64,000 nucleotides of DNA from Chaenocephalus aceratus (Eukaryota; Chordata; Actinopteri; Perciformes; Channichthyidae): positions 10,159,676 to 10,223,675 of the forward strand of contig CM043807.1 of assembly GCA_023974075.1 (NCBI GenBank), given 5' to 3'. Positions 13,122-24,032 of the stretch are shown piece by piece (position 1 is the stretch's first letter; each line of letters starts with the position of its first letter). Position numbers and translations under genes: made by a program. The notes under the pieces were generated by a model. The model saw only the letters and a list, made by a program, of their open reading frames with translations, did not search any database and was not told the origin of the DNA.

Positions 13122-14695
13122 ATGGACGTCAACGGGAGACTTGGGATAAAGGATGCTGTGCTGGCGCTTTTACTCGCCGTACTCCAGGGATTTCCTCTCG
13201 GCGAAACTGCCCCGAATCCTTCACCGCTGGTTGGATCCAACTGGGGGAACCCGAGGAGATATATCCACCTGCAGACATCCACAGAGCTCAACAACTTCTA
13301 CTTGGAGATCAGATTGGATGGCACTGTGCGCAGGACTACAGTGAGGAGTTCATATAGTAAGTCCCAGTATTTATATTTTATTTGCAATGAGGCAATATGA
13401 AGTTCTGTCTGTAAAAGCTAATACTCACTAACGTTTACTTCCTGCAGGTGTGATTGTACTGAAATCTGAGACCAGAGAGCGCATTGCCATCTTTGGCGTC
13501 AAAAGTAGCCGTTACCTGTGTATGGATCTGGAGGGCAACCCATTCAGCTCGGTAAGACGAATATTACTTTCACTTTAATGTCTGTTAAAAAAGCAACCTT
13601 CTGTACTAAATATGTATTAAATATTTCTAACTTTTGAGGTTTCACACATCGTTTTTAATATCGCTTATTAGGAGTTTAATTTTACGCACAAACGTATACT
13701 GCAACTATAGAATATTTGACCATCAAATCATTTGATTATTGTTGATAAGTCTCTTTTGATCCAAGTATTGTTATTTTTCATCAAATCGATCATATACACG
13801 TTTTGGTTAATACTTGGTAACATTAACAACGTTAGGTTTAGACATCTTTTTCAACACTTCTTGCTCTGCAGTTACGCACAACTTTTACTCCAATTATAAT
13901 TTACGCATGGGTTTATTCATTGGATTTCTTCTGCTATGAAGATTTAAAGCAGCCTACCGAACAAACAGAGAGGATACTCAATGGATTTGAAAATAATTTC
14001 ATCCCAAATGATTTTCAAAACTTCTATGTGCCACATTTTTTTTGGCCGAAATAGCCAATCTAGTTAAGTAATAGTACAGTAAAGTTAAATAGAGTAGCCA
14101 AATTCGGAGACTTTACTGAATCAAACAGAGTCCATGAAATGACAAAACTGTCCGTATTATCTTGCATTTATTAAAAATAACATAATATGCCTTCGCTGTT
14201 TCATGCTCTGCTCCTGTCTTACAGCCCACTTGCCTCAGGGACGACTGTCTGTTCAACCACAGGCTTCTGGAGAACAACCGGGATGTGTACTTCTCCAGCC
14301 GGACCGGCATCCTCTTCAACCTGGAGGGCTCCCGGCAGGTGTTCGCGGCGGGGCAGAACCTCCCGCAGACCGCCCTCTTCCTGCCCAAGATGAACACGGT
14401 GCCGCTGGAGCGCCTGCTGCTGCATCGGGAGAAGAGGAACCAGGTGGTGAACCCCTCCGACCCGCACAACGTCTACCTCGGTCAGACCGAGGAGGGCTCG
14501 GACTCTCGGGCAGTTCCGGAGGAGGACGCGGATCTAGAGGTGGAGGTCGAGTTGGAGGTGGAGGTGGAGGTGGAAGTCGGAGATGATGGGCGCAACGTGT
14601 CCCGGGAGAACCCGCTGGCTCCATCCACCCACGACCCCTGGAACGTGCACTCGTCCAACCCGGCCAGCCCTCGCAGCACCGGGATCATGGGCTGA
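13122..14695 (+). CDS. fgf23: Fibroblast growth factor 23, 3 exons, 269 aa
   Basis: Endocrine FGF acting through FGF receptor plus klotho to control phosphate and vitamin D metabolism. Exons: 13122-13356, 13448-13551 (104 nt) and 14225-14695; splice sites and phases are consistent. A hydrophobic signal segment covers residues 12-24. The mature start resembles human (NPSPLVGSNWG). The trefoil core runs through SSRYLCMDLEGN and ENNRDVYFS. A furin-type site R181-E-K-R184 sits where human has R176-H-T-R179. The tail contains DPHNV (about 192-196) and DPWNV (about 250-254), matching the two klotho-binding repeats of human FGF23, separated by a Glu-Val-rich acidic run at about 217-231. Slightly longer than human (251 aa), the extra length lying in this tail. 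It converges with tigar. Confidence 0.97.
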
Positions 14696-15558
14696 CTTTT
14701 GTGGTGACTGACATGGATATGTTTACCAAGTTGCAAAACAGTAGACTTGACTTGCAGCCCCTTTTGCACAACTTGTGTTACAACTCAACAATTTGAGATC
14801 ACAGAAGAACAACAAGTTCAATCTATAATAAGGTGTTTTACATTGATTCATTTCATAAATAATTAGTTTTTTGTACACTTATTTTTGTGCCAAGATCCAA
14901 AATCCTTTCCCATCCTGAGCCATTACAGTAATGGAGCTAAGATGACACTTGGTCGTAAAAATGTATTGGAATTTCATAAATACAGTTTGGCTGGCCTTAA
15001 GACGATTTATTTACCAATGCAAACTTATAATTTAATAATCACAGTCAGCATGCATTTTTTAAAGACTCTTTTCAATAGGTTTTGACAGCTGGTCTGAGGA
15101 GCCCATGGCAGTGACATGATGTTATATCAAGACAGGAGCCTATAGCCCACCTCTGGAGGACTGAAGGCCCTATCTACTGAGGCATGATTTTAAATCAAAA
15201 ATATATACATTAATATACATAAGAGTTTAATTTACTAGAGTTAATGTTAAGTTTTGCCTTTATTTTAAAGTCTTACGTTTACTGAGTTGGACAAGACATA
15301 GGAGATTTGATGTTTGTATATTGTCAGATTCGAACTTAAACAGCAATTCCAGCATCTTTTTAAACTACAGACAACTACAGTACTTGTTTTGTAAATGTTT
15401 CTGTATTTGTCAAATCTAATTCATGACTTGAACGGATATTACAACAGGGTAAACATCCTTTACAAAGCATTCATCTTGAAGCACACCTAAACTCCTGTTG
15501 TGTGATTTTTACAGGTGCTGGGCACCACCGGCAAACACTTAAACCAGTCCCAAAGAGT

Positions 15559-15604
15559 ATTTATTTATTTAATTCCATTCCTTTATTGTTATTTATGGTA
15601 TTTA
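15559..15604 (+). promoter_or_regulatory. AU-rich element cluster in fgf23 3' UTR
   Basis: There are five ATTTA pentamers, three of them overlapping at 15559-15571, with two more at about 15591 and 15600. They lie about 100-140 bases before the poly(A) signal. This arrangement is typical of class II AU-rich mRNA-destabilising elements. Confidence 0.55.
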
Positions 15605-15697
15605 TGAGGATGCTTTACAATTGAAATCTACTTACAAGAAAACATGGTTTGTCTTTGAATGTATGGGTTAGAGTTGTGGACATAGTGTGTTGGACAA

Positions 15698-15703
15698 AAT
15701 AAA
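15698..15703 (+). terminator. fgf23 polyadenylation signal AATAAA
   Basis: AATAAA is followed within 20 bases by a strongly GT-rich stretch (TATGGTGTTGTGTGTTA). It gives a 3' UTR of about 1 kb. Confidence 0.65.
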
Positions 15704-16175
15704 CTAAAGGAAACATGTATGGTGTTGTGTGTTATTTATAGGCAAATGTATAAGGATGTGTCTTAGTGTTCTAATTTGGCAAAAAACCTGTGCTGTCGGA
15801 CAGGAAGTCATGAATGAGTATGTTTAACATTGAGCCAGTTACTCAGCAGTTCCACTCATTATAGCTGGAAATCCTGCACTTTAATTAGCATACATGAGTC
15901 AGTTCACTCTTAAAAACACTGTGACGATCTTACTCTCTTTTTAACTTGTTACCCATTAACTAGGATAACAAAGTGGTTTCAATCCGGTCACCTGGCACTA
16001 ACTCTATAGCTGCAGCATATTGAAGCTCTTTCAGAATACACATCTGTAATGGACGTTAAAGTTCATCATGGGGACTCCAGTAAAGCGGTGGCTTTTTCCA
16101 GTCTCTGAAGATGAGAAAACGGACTAAATCAGCTGTTTGAAGATAATTGAAGCCACTAGGCATTTTCTCCTCTCA

Positions 16176-16624
16176 CTGGTGGAAGATGATCCATTTTTAT
16201 CTGAGTACAAGTAGTAATAGGCTACCACAAAGTGAAAATACTGCATTCAAAAGAACAAATGTAAAAGTAGTCATATTGCAGAATGACCTAATTCATATCA
16301 TTATATATCCTATTATTGAATTAGTTGGAGCTCGTTTTTTTTTTACCACTGGTAGGTGAAATGGTTCATTCCTTATATGATGTAGTAAGAATAAGAGCTA
16401 CCTTTATCAACTGCAGCATTAAAGTGATGTAAACATGATAACATCACACATTCTAATCCAGTAATACATGATTTTGAAAAAGGACATTCTGTATCATGGG
16501 GACTTTTGCAGTTGGTACTGGTTCAAATTAATTTATTCTTTTACAGACTTTGAATGCAGGCAGGACCTTTACTTATTGTACTATTTTAACTTAAGTAACA
16601 TATCTGAATTCTTCTTCCACGACT
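16176..16624. mobile_element. Short MITE, GTGGAAGAAG family
   Basis: The left end is CTGGTGGAAGATGATCC followed by TCTGAGTACAAGTAG. The right end in reverse complement is GTCGTGGAAGAAGAATTCAG followed by TTACTTAAG. Inverted ends of the same family occur at 6951 and 12084. No perfect target duplication is visible. Confidence 0.6.
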
Positions 16625-17203
16625 GACAATAACAATGAAAAAGCAATCTAGAAAGAGTCCACTTTCCTCTATGTCATCTTATATTCTGTAATGCATTAGT
16701 TGTTCCTTTAGGTTTATTTCAAGTCTTCAGTTTTAAGATGTTAGCTTTTTGCATTAGCATAAATAGATTGGATTTTCTTTGAAATATTGAGGCCATGACC
16801 GACAGCGAAGCACAAAGCATTCACAGGGGATCAAAAAGGGACTCTAAAAATAGAAAGACTAAAAACAACCATTGAACGACAAAGAGTTGGACGGATTTCA
16901 TATATTTTAGTGATATGTGCATCCTGTATTATTTATCAGACTCGACAAAGATTCAGGTTTGTCATGTTGTATTGCACAAGTGAAATGAGCAGCAGCATCA
17001 CAAGATACGCATCACATTTAAAAATGCCACGCATACGGAGTGTTCAAACTTACATTAAATAGTTCTGACTTTGGTATAACATGATAAAAGAGGCAATACA
17101 GTTATATTGAGTACTTCAATTCTCACTGGCCTCACTTGGGAGGATGAAGGAACAGTTTGACAATACAGTACTGGACACTTATTGTTGATTCTCAGTAAAA
17201 CGT

Positions 17204-17236
17204 TATATATATATGTATATATATATATATGTATAC
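17204..17236. repeat. TA-rich microsatellite
   Basis: An alternating TA run broken by two GTA units. Confidence 0.85.
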
Positions 17237-17382
17237 ACATGAATGAGAACACATTATTTCTCAGTGTGCATTGCTTGAAGTATTTCCCTGTTTTTTCGGT
17301 TTAGTGTTCAAGATTCATGATTGTTCCCATCATAGACTGTGTACATCTGCACACCAATACGCCAACGCCGTACAAAAAACTT

Positions 17383-20300
17383 TTATCCCATCTCTTTCCC
17401 TCCACACTTTTCAGCAGCTGTGAGGTTCCCCAGGTGCTCCTTCCTGTTGGTGAAGCAGCAGCGAGCAGCAGAGAGGACGGGGCCCGACTCGGAGGGGCTC
17501 AGGGTGAAAACGAAGCGACTGATGCCCGTGTTTGGACATGGAGAAAACACCTGGGACATCTTGGCCCCTGCAGGCAGAGAGCTCTTTAAGTCCTCCAGGA
17601 GGTGCTTGATGGCCACACGGATGTAAGCTCCGTGGCTCACGACCAGAGCGTGGACCGACGCTTCCTGGAGCCCGTCCTCAGCCGAGCCTCCAGGAGCCCG
17701 CTCCGAGGCAGCAGCTGCTGTCCCGTTTGCAGCCTCAGGTGCTCCCGCCCTGCCGTGTTCATCCGATAATTGCTGGAAAAGGGCTTTGAGGAACTTTTTG
17801 AATCGTAGCTTCACCTGGAAGCAAGGTGAAAGTCAGCCTGTTCTTTTTGCAATCTGTCAGCTACACTTTTTCCTTAAAGAAAATTCACTTTAGAGCTGAA
17901 ATGGTTTGTTGCTTTATCCGTTACTTGATTGACAAGTCATCAGCAACTGCTTTGATAGGAATTGTTGTCTTCTGTTTGCAGCTTGTCAAATGTAAGGATT
18001 TGCAGGTAATTTATTTTACCATCATTCTAAAAAATAAAATAAAACAACAATATTGCATGTTTTTTTCTAAACCTCTAAAAAAGGTCAAATTTCACTTGTT
18101 TTGCATCAATCTTGATACAGGGTACTTATTATATGTTATAGTTTGGATTCCTAAAGCTTTTAGTCTACTATCCCATCATTCAAGGGTGGTTTTCACTATA
18201 AGTAATGTTTTTGTTTTTTACAGAAACTATAATTTACATTTTTTTACTATGGTCAATCTGAATTTACTTTAAAATAAAAAAACATCTATATTGATTCTGA
18301 CTCTTCTATCATTGCTTTGAGAACAAAGATTATTAATTTACTCCTTTTAGAAGTGAAGATATAGTCATTTGTTCTGGACATGTCATTTTTGAGCCTGAGA
18401 CCTGGAAAACAGGCTCAGGGCTTAACAGGTTAAACTACCTTACATTTTGCACATTATCTGGCCACAACTCAGTTTAATTGCAATACTATAAATGGACTCT
18501 ACATGGCGCTGTTGCACAAGTAATACTCTCTTGGCCTTGAGTTTCACAGAGTCTGTTTTCAACTTTTGACCACTACTATATCATCAGTACCCAAATACTG
18601 ACTGTGTGTGACTCACCTGGTCCAAAGTCTCTCCTCCTGGGGGGGTGTAGTCACGACAAGACTGGCCGGCAGCGTTTGCCATGTTCTTCAGATGCTCTTT
18701 GGAGTGTCCTTCAGCAACACCAAAACCCTGAATTAAACAGACAACCATACTCTTAGAACTCACCAAATAAACTGCTGTAGTACTGCATTGTTATATATAT
18801 TTGGATAAAGTATAAAGCCAATGGATCTCACCCTCTCTCTGAGTAATGGATCCAAAACCATCTCCGTGCCAGAACAATGAGTGTTGTTCCTCCTAATTAT
18901 TTCAGCCGTCTGAGGGAAGCAGTTATCGTCAATAACTGACTCAATACATTTGTAACCACCCAAAGAAGCAGTCTTGGACAGACTGAAAAATCATTAATAC
19001 ACTGTCAACATCAGTGAGTCAGATACCACAGAGACATGAGTGGTCACACAGCTGTCATATCCATGCATCCTGTTTTCCTTCTTTTGCTTCACTTTTCTTG
19101 GAAAACTATTGTTCATTTTACTGGTGGAACAAAATGATTTGCTAATAATGGAAAATAAGCTACAGATATGTCTGGGTAAAGAGATTACTAAGCTAAGACA
19201 GGAAAGATTTGAAAGACATACGAAAGAAACCCTAAAAGAATGTACTTTTATTTGTAAGTTAATTATTAGTGTCTATTATGAGGTATTTTAATGGGTACCA
19301 AACACATTTTCTACAGGTTTAAACTCACAAACATTCAAGGATGGATTAACTAATGTCCTATGAAAGAATGAAGATCAGGTCCTCAAAGTCTGTACTTTTT
19401 CTTCCACTGTCACTTCATCTGTGTGTGATATGTATTCACTTTTACAGGACAGGTAACTTTCTAATTGAATTAGTGTGACTTACATGTATGGCTCGTTGTA
19501 GGTTACTGGAAAACACATAGTTGAATGCGATGTCTCGGAGGTATTTTCCTACGGCCTCAGCCTGCTGCACACCTGTTTCTGACAGAGGTGTGTCCACGCC
19601 TTGACCTAAAGGAAACAGAGATTTTAGTCTGCAGTAATACTCCTTTACAGTGCAAAAAAGTGTTAAGACTATTAAAGAGGGAGTTTTTTGCAACACGTAA
19701 GAATATATCTAATGTTATAAAACACACATGGTGGACCAGAGCTGTGTCATTGATGGCCAGCTACATGCTGTATTTCTGGGAGTGACAATCGTCTCTACCT
19801 TGAAATCGGGGGACAAACCCACAACTACTGTATTCTGTAGAAAAATGTCTTGTTTAAGATAGTTGAAAACATTTGTCAAATCCAGGGATGGTTTGATGCT
19901 GTATTTGGCCTTAACATTTTAAAAAGGACCTAGGTAAATCTCTTTTACCTAGGTTAATTTACTTAGCTTAATTACAGGTCCAGTGTGTAGTATTTAAGGG
20001 GATCTATTAGCACAAATACAATAAAATATACATATTTTCATTAATAATCACCTGAAACTAAGAGTTGTTGTGTTTTTGTCAGCTTAGAATGACCCCTTCA
20101 TATGGGGGTCCTGTTGACTACTGCCATGTTTTACGGTAGCCTAGAATGGACAAACCCAACACAGCTCTGTGGAGGGTTTTCCCTCTTTTTTTGTTACCTT
20201 AGAAGAGTCATTGCAGTTCTTCACCAGGCTTGTCTTAAGGGTGGGGTGAGGGCAGAGGTATTCAGGTGGTTGCAACACACTGACACTTTGAAACCAGGTT

Positions 20301-20800
20301 TCATATCCTGACAATGTCCGCCTACGTAGCAATATAAACATAGCTGTGCAAGGCCCTCAGTAGGTTAAATGGTTGTCTAATGGGGCAGATGTTATTGAAA
20401 TGTGTTTATTGTAAATGCATGCTGCTCATTTCTATACAGGTGCTAATGTTTCAACTTACCTTGCAGCAGCTTCTCCTTGTTGTACTGTGTTTCCCCACTG
20501 TGAGAAATAAAAGCAATGTCCTTGAATTAGCTCAGCCATATCCACGTAGTCCTGCTTCAAAGCTGACAACAAAGCTTAAGCTATAGCTTGGTTAAAACGA
20601 TTAAAGCATTATGTTCTTGTTTTGTTTCTGTCATTTTTGACAACAGACATATAGCCACCAACAACAACAACTGACAGGACTAACTTTTTACGCAGAATAA
20701 TGTCACATTTACAATGAATTCATGTCACAGTCATGGTGTAAAAAAGGGGTGTGAAAATAATCACTTACTGTCGCACGAGGGTTATACTGAGTGTAAACAT
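17383..20800 (-). CDS. tigara: TIGAR, fructose-2,6-bisphosphatase-like phosphatase, 6 exons, 270 aa
   Basis: Histidine-phosphatase-superfamily enzyme that lowers fructose-2,6-bisphosphate (and 2,3-bisphosphoglycerate) and diverts glucose to the pentose phosphate pathway. Minus-strand exons in coding order: 20800-20769, 20497-20460, 19605-19484, 18909-18832, 18727-18617 and 17814-17383. All have GT-AG introns and matching phases, and the total equals the human length of 270 aa. Landmarks: LVRHGETQ (phosphohistidine H11), GQGVDTPLSETG, LLRERGFGVAEG, TPPGGETLDQV, ALVVSHGAYIR (second catalytic His, 188) and SPCPNTGISRF. Between residues about 148 and 175 is an Ala/Gly/Ser-rich low-complexity stretch in the variable loop before the second His. 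The acid residue equivalent to human E102 aligns one position off (KEHL here). Paralogue letter inferred from linkage. Confidence 0.96.
19976..20337. mobile_element. Dispersed teleost MITE in tigar intron 2
   Basis: It begins AGGTCCAGTGTGTAG and contains features I recognise from a widespread fish repeat: a T/A-rich segment ending ATAATCACCTGAAACTA, then CTTAGAATGACCCCTTCATA, TGCCATGTTTTACGGTAGCC and GGTGGTTGCAAC. The far end is worn, and no target duplication was found. Confidence 0.55.
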
Positions 20801-20870
20801 TTTCAACGCACTTGCTGTTACATCCGGGTTAGTTCACCGGCAAATATGTGACGTAATCTTTTTGTTCTTC
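20801..20870 (-). promoter_or_regulatory. Putative tigar core promoter
   Basis: Just upstream of the tigar ATG, the minus strand has an ETS-like CCGGATGT at about 20819-20826. A TTACGTCA (ATF/CREB-type) site lies at 20849-20856. No TATA box is seen, which fits a housekeeping-type promoter. Confidence 0.4.
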
Positions 20871-23800
20871 TTCTTTGCGTCAATTGACAGTTCGCTACAC
20901 ATACTTTAAGGAGCCCATCGCCACCTAGTGTATCAGAGTGTGTACAATGAAGGCATTATACTGTCTGAATAATGATTGTAAAAAAAAAAAAGAACGAAAA
21001 AGGATATATTTAAATATCAACATATTTTTTCAAATGACACTATTTCCGAATTCTGTCTGTAAGCACAACCTATCAACCCTCTTTGATTCATGAAATTCCT
21101 GTCCTGTGCTAAACAATCACTTTAAACTAAATGCGTGCCATGTACTAATCTTTTGAAATGATTTGAGACAGCCACATGTGTGATGACACAAGAACCATAG
21201 AAAAGTATGTACTACTTGCCTTTCTTCAGGAAAATACTTATTTATATGTTGGAATATAATACTCACTAGTAAAAATAACTCTTATTTATAATTTTGAGAG
21301 CATCACCTTTGTTTTCAGTGGTTTAGCTGTCATTTTAACAGAAAGGCAGATCTCACTAAAGACAGAATGCAATGCAGAATTATTATTATTGCAGATGGGC
21401 TGATCTCAGTCTGTGCAGAGGAAAACAAATTAGCCAGTCACATGATTTTAGCCAATTTATTGATGAGAAATTGTTGAGGTACACTGTGTGGTTGCACATG
21501 GGGATAGTGGGAGAGGAGTTTGGAAAACAACCACACTGAACAATGATAAAACATTCTTGTGGTTTTAACTGAGACTAAATGGGTACCTCAAAAATAAACA
21601 ATATTCAATTTTGTTCCAATGAACTGATCTGAACATGCCAATATTTTGTTTTCTTTCAAATACATGTATACATTACAGTATATATGTTTTACTTACATGA
21701 AACAACCTATTTTAAAGTACAGGCCCTTATAACGGTTCAGTGGAATCTGGGGTCAGACTTTTTTGTTTTTTATTCAAAGAGAAGAAACTCCTTCTCATCA
21801 AGGCTGAAAAAAAGTGAAATCCGTCAACAAGTTCAGAGTGAAAACAACGTTTGTGTTGTAAAGTTTGATGAGGTAATGCGAGATGGACTCTCGCTCTATC
21901 TGTCCAAATTAACCTGAGGTACACAAACATAACAAAGAAGCAGCAAGAATATGGTAGAGTATAAAGATACAAATGAAAACATGCTAATCAAAAAAGATCG
22001 GCAAAACCAAGTACTTCCAGTCCCGCACCAAACTGTGTTACGTTTCCTCCAGTACACATACAACGGAAAAGCAAAGAAGACTTGTTACAGATACAACATT
22101 TCGTAATATAGCAGCACACAAGTGAATCACAATAAGGCATCTTTGTGTAAGACTAGAAAAGAAAAGCTTCATAGCAGCAAGAGAATGATGTGTATAATAT
22201 AGTTTGTTCTCACTTTGGAATTATCTCTTTCAAATTATACACAAAACCTTTAGAAGCATAAACATGTTTTCTGTTTAAAGCACTTTTTTTGGAGAAAACA
22301 AACATTTGGCTTGTTGCACAACAGAACATGAATAGAATTTAGAAACTACATATCTTTTGTAAAATGTAAAGAGGACTTTTTAGCATTTGTGCTCAAGGGG
22401 AAATTGGTTATATAAAGACAAACAGTTCAAACCATTGAAACCCCTACCTCCCATGTCACTGTAACACTTCAGTTCAGAGAGAGGCTTACATACAAAGAGT
22501 GAAAAACAGGAAAAAGAGAGAATATTTTGGACACAATATGCGTGTGACCCTTTGTAAGAACTATTGGAAGGTTTGGCTATGAATTAACATAAATTCAAGT
22601 AAGGTTAAATAAATGCAAATAATAGAAAAAAAGAAGTCTACAAGTGACTTGGCTTTCTTTAGTTGATATTCTATTAAACTATTACACAGATTATCCAACG
22701 TCTACTCACCTGTCGGGGCGTAGCTTTCAAGACAATGTGCGTTACCCCATGGGAATCCAGCCCAGAAAAAAAAATTAAAATAACTTAAAGGAAAGAAAAA
22801 AAACACTGAACTCACCTCAACCACCACTACCATACATAAGGAGTGTGTCTATAAAAAAGTGCATCAATATTTTTCCAAGTCGCCCACTCTCAAAAAAAGT
22901 TAATGGAGAAATTGATAAAAGGAGAATCTGCAGCAAGACTCATCTGAACCCCCCCACAAGGGGGTTTTCCACCTACTGTGTGTCACTCATGCAACTGCAA
23001 CCATGACATAGCTTAAGTTCTTCTCGCCAAGTCGCTATCATTCATCAATCTAGACATCTAGCATCCTCTTTCCATTCCACATGCGTTACTTTTCTTGAAA
23101 AACTTCCTACAACCTGCATCCATTTCCTTCTCCATTAAACTTGCTAAATCTTATTTTCCTCTAGTAACATCAGTACGACCTAGCAGAGGTTAAAATCCCA
23201 TCTACTAAACTCCAACGTGTTTCTAACGTGTGTGTCTAACGCTAGACTATGAACAATAACAATGTAGCCTCGCTGAATTATATTAACCTACTGCACTGGT
23301 CTGTGGATAAGCCAGTTCAATCAAGACCTTAATAACCGACCTCTGTGTTAACCTTTAACAGTAGCCCCTGCTCCAGACTCAAAGCCCCTCGTGTCCTTCC
23401 TCTGTGAGCAGGCCCAGCCCACTCCCGGCTAGCTATTCTGCATAAATAGAAAGCAGTGCTACAGGTGCACAGTATGATAGATAGAGCTCCTCTGATTGGA
23501 TCTCAGCTTAGTTTAAATGCCATGCACTGTATTATCAGCATTTAAAACTTTACTATGGGCGTTTCCCTGTACAGGGGAAGAAAACCCATACAAACTGAAT
23601 TGATAACTGCTCACTATAAGATCATAAAAGAGTATCATAACTAAATGCTAGCTAGATATGCAATATTTATCATTTATTTCTACTAGGTTGTATCAAAAAA
23701 ATAAGTATATCATATAATTATGCTGTTTTTTTTTTCAAGTATGAAAATATATTCAGGTTTCCATTCAGGGAAACCTAAGGCACTATCAAGTTTTCCATTT

Positions 23801-24032
23801 TTTTTTTTCTTACATAGCTTGTTTGGTTACATATCGTCCGTACAAAAGGTGAAAAGCACACCGGGTACAATGGGGCAAAAAAAGGAGAAAACCTAGGAAT
23901 TGCTTATTTTCTAAAAGTTCACCGATCGTCACACCATCGCTCATGTGGCGCCTTGATGTAGATACTGGCAGCTCATGCGCTCCTGTTAGTTCGGTAAACA
24001 GGCATGAGCGGTGCGTGAGAGTCGGGTGGAGT
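20871..24032 (-). other. tigar-ccnd2 intergenic region, including the likely ccnd2 3' UTR
   Basis: AT-rich with no protein gene recognised. Cyclin D2 mRNAs usually have long 3' UTRs, and candidate minus-strand AATAAA signals occur here, for example at 21774-21769. The 3' UTR may therefore run over 2 kb leftwards from the stop codon at 24033. The true end cannot be set from sequence. Confidence 0.4.

Larger units (their letters stand above)
15704..17382. other. fgf23-tigar convergent intergenic region
   Basis: AT-rich sequence between the fgf23 poly(A) signal and the tigar stop codon. It holds the MITE at 16176-16624 and a TA-rich microsatellite at 17204-17236. The right part should contain the tigar 3' UTR, but no convincing minus-strand poly(A) signal was picked out. 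Confidence 0.4.

Noticed and set aside
17826..18272. 148-codon plus-strand frame in tigar intron 5
   Set aside because: AT-rich, Phe/Leu/Ile-biased translation with no domain, antisense within an intron.
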